Positions 59,601 through 64,000 of a stretch of DNA of 64,000 nucleotides are shown here, one piece after another. Each line of letters begins with the position of its first letter. The stretch's first letter is position 1. Both the position numbers and the translations under genes were made by a program. This stretch comes from Diplolepis rosae (lineage: Eukaryota > Arthropoda > Insecta > Hymenoptera > Diplolepididae): positions 7,920,501 to 7,984,500 of the forward strand of contig JAPYXD010000701.1 in assembly GCA_030998225.1 (NCBI GenBank). Direction: 5' to 3'. The notes under the pieces are model-generated. The model worked only from the letters and a program-made list of their open reading frames with translations, made no database searches and was not told where the DNA came from.

Positions 59601-62600
59601 CCAAAACTCTCATCTTTGGTCGTCCTGAACCCTCAAAATAGTTCTATCAGATATCCGAGCACTTTCTTGGTTGTGAAAAATAAATGCCCGCCTGAAATAG
59701 AGACGAAAGAACAAACCGTGGCGAGCAAACCTTGTCCAGATAAGGTCAATAAAGAATCAGCTTGTGCAGAAGATAGTGATGCAGTTTCAAAATCCGATCA
59801 AAATTCTCTTGACGGTTCCCCTGATAAGAAAAGTCTTGAAAAGAAGGTTCTCTCTCAACCGAGAAAGTTATTTTTGCCGAAAGTCAAGGAGAGGAAGATT
59901 ACAACTCCTAGTGCCAATGCTTTTTCTCCAGAGAATGAAAGTAGTGTCTATGCCTTTGAGAGTGACACTGAAGTACCGATCAGCACACCTTTCCGGAGAA
60001 AAAATAAGCCAGTTTCTCCTTTGGTTAAAGGTATAGGGGATAAAGATAATTCGAATAAAGATAATATGAGTTCTGTGACTGAAAGTTTCAAAATCCCCGA
60101 GTCAAAGAAGGAAACTGAAACTCAGTTGAACCCAGCGAAGATAAATACCATTGATCTGAAAAGTTTTGCTAATTTGGCTAATATGCAGGTTCTTTCACTG
60201 GAAAAGCTGACGACCAATTGGAGTAACGTTAATTGCAGTGCGTCTATTGCAGTTCAAGTTAATTTAGATGAACAGAATCAAGAGGTTCAGAATGCAGAGA
60301 CCGATGAAAATAGTCAACAGAAGAGTATCGAGATATCTACGCAAACTGAGGAATCGAATGACAACGATGATGATAATGATGGTCAGTTATTTTATATTCC
60401 TCTGCAAGCGCTTACAAGGAATGGATCAAACCTCGTACAAGGTCAGCAGTTGATTCAAGGAGTGGCCGTGAAGCTGGGGACTGAAGGACCAACTGGTCCA
60501 AATCAAAGGGTTTTGTTAAAGGCAAAACTCGTTACGAAACCGCCTTTGACTATCGCTAGGGTTCCTCCTGTAGGAACTGTGCAACCAACAGCTCGAGCTC
60601 CACCAGTTGCTTCTACATCCACTGCAGAGCATCCAATCGCCTCAACTTCGACTGCGGTTTCTATTTCATCAATTTCAGAACTTCGCCCTGTTGTCTCAAA
60701 TAAGGAGGCAAACACAATTCAAGTTGAATTTCTCCAACCTGGAGGAACGTCTGCTGTGATTGAGAAAGTTGCAAAGTCTCCAAAGACACCTAGAGAGAGA
60801 AAGACTTCTGTCGACTCTGGAAAACCTGGAAAGAGGTAAGGCTAATGAGTATTTTTAGTATTAACTTAAGAGTGTAATATCAATTTGAAATTTGATTTTA
60901 AAGAAGTTGTGTTACATTTTGTGAACGATCATTTTTTTTAATTTCAAGGTTTTCAATTCGAATGCTTAGAAGTTTTGAATTGTATTATTGTAAATACTTT
61001 AATTCAAACTATTTTTATGATTTAAATACTTTAAATAAACTCTAATGTCGATGAATAGAATGGCCAGAATTGATTGGGATTATAAATGAAATTGACTTTA
61101 TAGGTCCCAGGGAAAATCAAAGTTGAAAGTTCTCGAAATCTGTTCACCTACGAATTCTACCACATTTCCTGGAACAAAAGATCCAAATGAAGAGCCTCGT
61201 CTTGTGGAAGCCCCGACGTTCCACCCCAGCGAGAAAGACTTTCAGGACCCTTTAGAGTACATCGATAAAATACGACCCATAGCCGAAAAATTCGGAATCT
61301 GTCGAGTTGTTCCTCCCCCAAATTTTAAACCAGAATGTAAAGTATCAGACGATATGCGATTCACAGCCTATAATCAGTACGTCCATCGAATGCTGCATCG
61401 ATGGGGGCCTAACGTAAAAGAAATGATGGCAATCAGAAAATATCTAGCCACACAGAGTATAACCCTTAACCATCCGCCCTGGATTGGTGGAATGGAAGTC
61501 GACCTTCCTCACTTATACCAAACAGTTCAAAGTCTTGGAGGATTGAAAGAAGTAATCGAAAAGAAAAAGTGGCAGAGAGTAGCCGATGGTATGAAAATTC
61601 CTAGATCTGCTCAAGATCGAGTTACCAAATTGGATGATATTTACTGCAAATACTTATTGCCCTATGATACTCTTTCCCAGAGTGAGAGAGAAAAACTCTT
61701 CGAAGAAGTGGAAGCCGAATGGTCAAATAGGGAAGCTAAAGCAATGCAGAGATTAGAAACTCAGTCGAATGATAACGAAGATGAAGATGATGAAGATAGT
61801 TCTGAAGAAATTGAAGAGTGTATTGTTAAGGGCAGAAATATGCCACTTAACGCTTTTTATCGAATTGCTCGAAATACGCAGAGAATGTGGTTTGGAGAAA
61901 ATCAAAGATCAGGAAGCGAAGCTGAAGGCGCATCAGCTTCTGAAGTTGAGAATGCTTTTTGGAAACATGTTGCTGAAAAGAAACGTCACGTTTGTGTTCA
62001 TGCAGCTAGTATTGACTCAAGTGGACGAGGGTTTGGATTTTCTGTTGTTAAGAATAGTCCCTTTGCAAGACACCCTTGGAATTTAAAAGTCCTCACTAAT
62101 AATGCTGGTTCTGTTTTGAGAGCTTTAGGACCATTGATGGGTAGGTTTTGAACAATATGAAGACGTCAGTAAGAGTAGTAATGTATTTAAAAATTAACAT
62201 TAATATTTATTTTCATTTTTTAGGTGTGACTGTGCCAACTCTTCACGTTGGAATGCTTTTTAGTGCTTGTTGTTGGTATCGCGATCCCCATGGACTTCCC
62301 TGGATCGAGTACTTGCATACAGGAGCCAAGAAGATCTGGTACGGGATTCCTGATGAGCATAATAACAACTTCAGAAACGCGCTTTCGAAGATGGTGCCAC
62401 GTTATTGCAAAAATAAGACTATTTGGCTTCCTTCTGATACTGCCATGGTGCCTCCAGAGTTACTCGTGAAAAACGGAGTTCCTCTGTGTCAGACAGTACA
62501 GGAACCTGGACAATTCATCATCGTTTTTCCAAAAGCCTTCACATCTAGCATTTGCACTGGTTATGTCGTATCTGAAAGTGTGTACTTTGCACAATCATCT

Positions 62601-63398
62601 TGGCTTGAGACAGCAGAACAAGTCTTCAAAGTCAGTTTGTTTTTTAAAATAATTTCCTGTATTTTCCTATCAAATTTATTTTACATTGATATTTAATTTT
62701 AATTTTATTCTAATTTTTATTTCAGGACATACACGACAGCTGCGAACCATCCATTTTTTCCTTCGAAAGACTTCTTTTTAGCCTTATCAATGATTCAAGG
62801 TCTCATATTGAAGTTCTGAAACAGGTATATGTTATTTCATACCAAAAAGTCATTCCTAATAACCATCAATGTACAGAGTAGTTATGTTGAATTAAACATT
62901 TGTTTTTTAGATTTTACCAACCGTAAAGAGAGTTTGCGAAAAAGAAATTGATTTTCGTAGACAATTAAAAGGATTGGGTCTCACAAATATAGAAAAATTG
63001 CCGGCCCCGGATAGTAGAAAAAGAGGAAAAGGCAAGAAAGTGAAAGAAGAAGACGGGGATTTCGAATGTGAAACTTGCCGGGCTAATTTATTTGTTTCTT
63101 TAGTAAGTAATTCGCAGGACGACAGCATGTATTGTCTCCCACATGCAATTCAACTACTGACGAGAAAAAAGCAACAATTAAAAAACTGCCTTCTTATGAT
63201 CACCTACAGTGAGGTAAATATATTATTGTAAACAATTATATACTGATTTATTTTAAAAATCTAGAAATGCATTTTTATAGAGCCAATTGATTAATAATCT
63301 TATTTTTTCAGGACGAACTAGATGATTTGATCCATAAATTGGAGGACAGAATTGAAGCAAAGTTGAAGAAAAGTAGCTCTTTCAAGCAGAATAAATAG
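56638..63398 (+). CDS. Jarid2: JARID2-like Polycomb cofactor, Jumonji/ARID protein (1926 aa)
   Basis: Nuclear, non-enzymatic partner of Polycomb repressive complex 2. Exons: 56638-56723, 57004-57173, 57244-60835, 61104-62140, 62224-62630, 62726-62824, 62911-63213, 63312-63398. They total 5781 bases in consistent phase. N-terminal conserved block [13 protein letters not shown] at about 69-81. A long disordered Lys/Ser-rich region includes a Lys/Glu-rich stretch at about 500-610. JmjN is at about 1319-1360 ([20 protein letters not shown]). ARID is at about 1376-1480 ([20 protein letters not shown]). JmjC is at about 1585-1765. A C5HC2-type zinc finger begins at [12 protein letters not shown] (about 1850). 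In JmjC the iron-binding H-x-E position reads CWYRDPHGL, and the distal histidine is absent in [12 protein letters not shown], so it should be inactive like vertebrate JARID2. KDM5 is ruled out by the missing PHD finger and the degenerate JmjC. Confidence 0.93.
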
Positions 63399-64000
63399 AT
63401 AAGCGATAAATGATTACAAATGGGGATCACGGTTTTTCAATTCAAATGGCAGTGTTAATCCCCATTAATTTTTCTTGTATTAAATGTGAAATAGCTGTAA
63501 ATGGCATTTTGAGAGGTTTTATTTATTACTTTTTTATGCTCCCTTTATCAAAAATTAATATATCCAAGTTGAGAAAGAGATGTGATGGGATTGATTAAAC
63601 TTGTATCATTCTAGTGATTGATTTCCAAAAGTGTATGAATTTGAACACTGCCAACTGACTGCGAAATGAATTTGGTAGTTATATTGCTTATATTTTATTA
63701 GAATACTTCGTTCTTAATTATTTACTTGATTTAATTAGTCTAGCTATTAATTTGTGCCAAATGAAATGATCGAAATTAATTTTTAATTGACGTTTAAATT
63801 TTTCTGGTATTCTTAATGAATATTTTAAGAAACATTGCGTAGTTAGAGCATAAAGAAAGTAGTAAAAGTGTTGAATATATTCGGAACCTATGGGTTTCGA
63901 TTTATGTGACCCTATTGATCTGTAGTGGGCCTAAATTTTTTTATTTGATGAACAGACCACTTCTGTTTATTTACGCAAGTTGAAGAACTCCTATAACTTT
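63399..64000. other. JARID2 3' UTR and downstream sequence
   Basis: AT-rich, no further gene seen. No canonical AATAAA was picked out with confidence, so the transcript end is not defined. Confidence 0.4.

Noticed and set aside
60503..60715. Minus-strand open frame rich in Thr/Val/Glu opposite JARID2 exon 3
   Set aside because: It is the complement of the coding exon, where codon structure leaves the antisense frame open.

Overview
The window is AT-rich nuclear DNA of an arthropod, most likely an insect. The evidence is split genes with short AT-rich introns and GT-AG borders, several mariner-type transposons, a P-type transposon and a Ty3/gypsy retrotransposon. The species cannot be read from the sequence. 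The mix of elements would suit a hymenopteran, but that is a guess.

The left half (1 to about 35,000) is a transposon graveyard with no clear host gene. Positions 1-7330 hold four mariner or mariner-like pieces, two copies of a second Tc1/mariner-type family, and one arm of a TTAA-flanked foldback element. Positions 8600-18038 are one complete P-type transposon. It has 36-bp perfect terminal inverted repeats, an exact 8-bp target duplication (GTTTGTAC), a 62-bp subterminal inverted repeat, and a 17-exon minus-strand transposase gene that I can splice by eye into an uninterrupted 1166-codon frame. Three foldback MITEs sit inside it. Positions 19862-27751 are a decayed Ty3/gypsy element on the minus strand, with a 735-bp 5' LTR and no visible 3' LTR. 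A THAP-domain transposase remnant follows at 27964. Positions 29477-34511 form a very large foldback structure with arms of about 620 bp full of CCACCAAACGA-type repeats. One arm is split by a solo LTR, and its centre holds a second solo LTR.

The right half (35,357 to the end) is a compact block of four conserved host genes. A mitochondrial FAD-dependent PDPR-like gene (+, 14 exons, 894 aa) is convergent with CNOT1, the CCR4-NOT scaffold (-, 16 exons, 2400 aa). Next is a small LITAF-domain gene (-, 3 exons, 124 aa). It is divergent from a JARID2-like Polycomb cofactor gene (+, 8 exons, 1926 aa). All four were spliced by hand with consistent phases. The genes act in unrelated processes: pyruvate or one-carbon metabolism, mRNA deadenylation, endosomal membrane function, and chromatin. 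They are neighbours, not a pathway.

The most striking item is the apparently intact P-type element. It has a tandemly triplicated 40-codon exon, a first exon whose only coding bases are the ATG, and an extra unrecognised forward-strand open frame that could be cargo.
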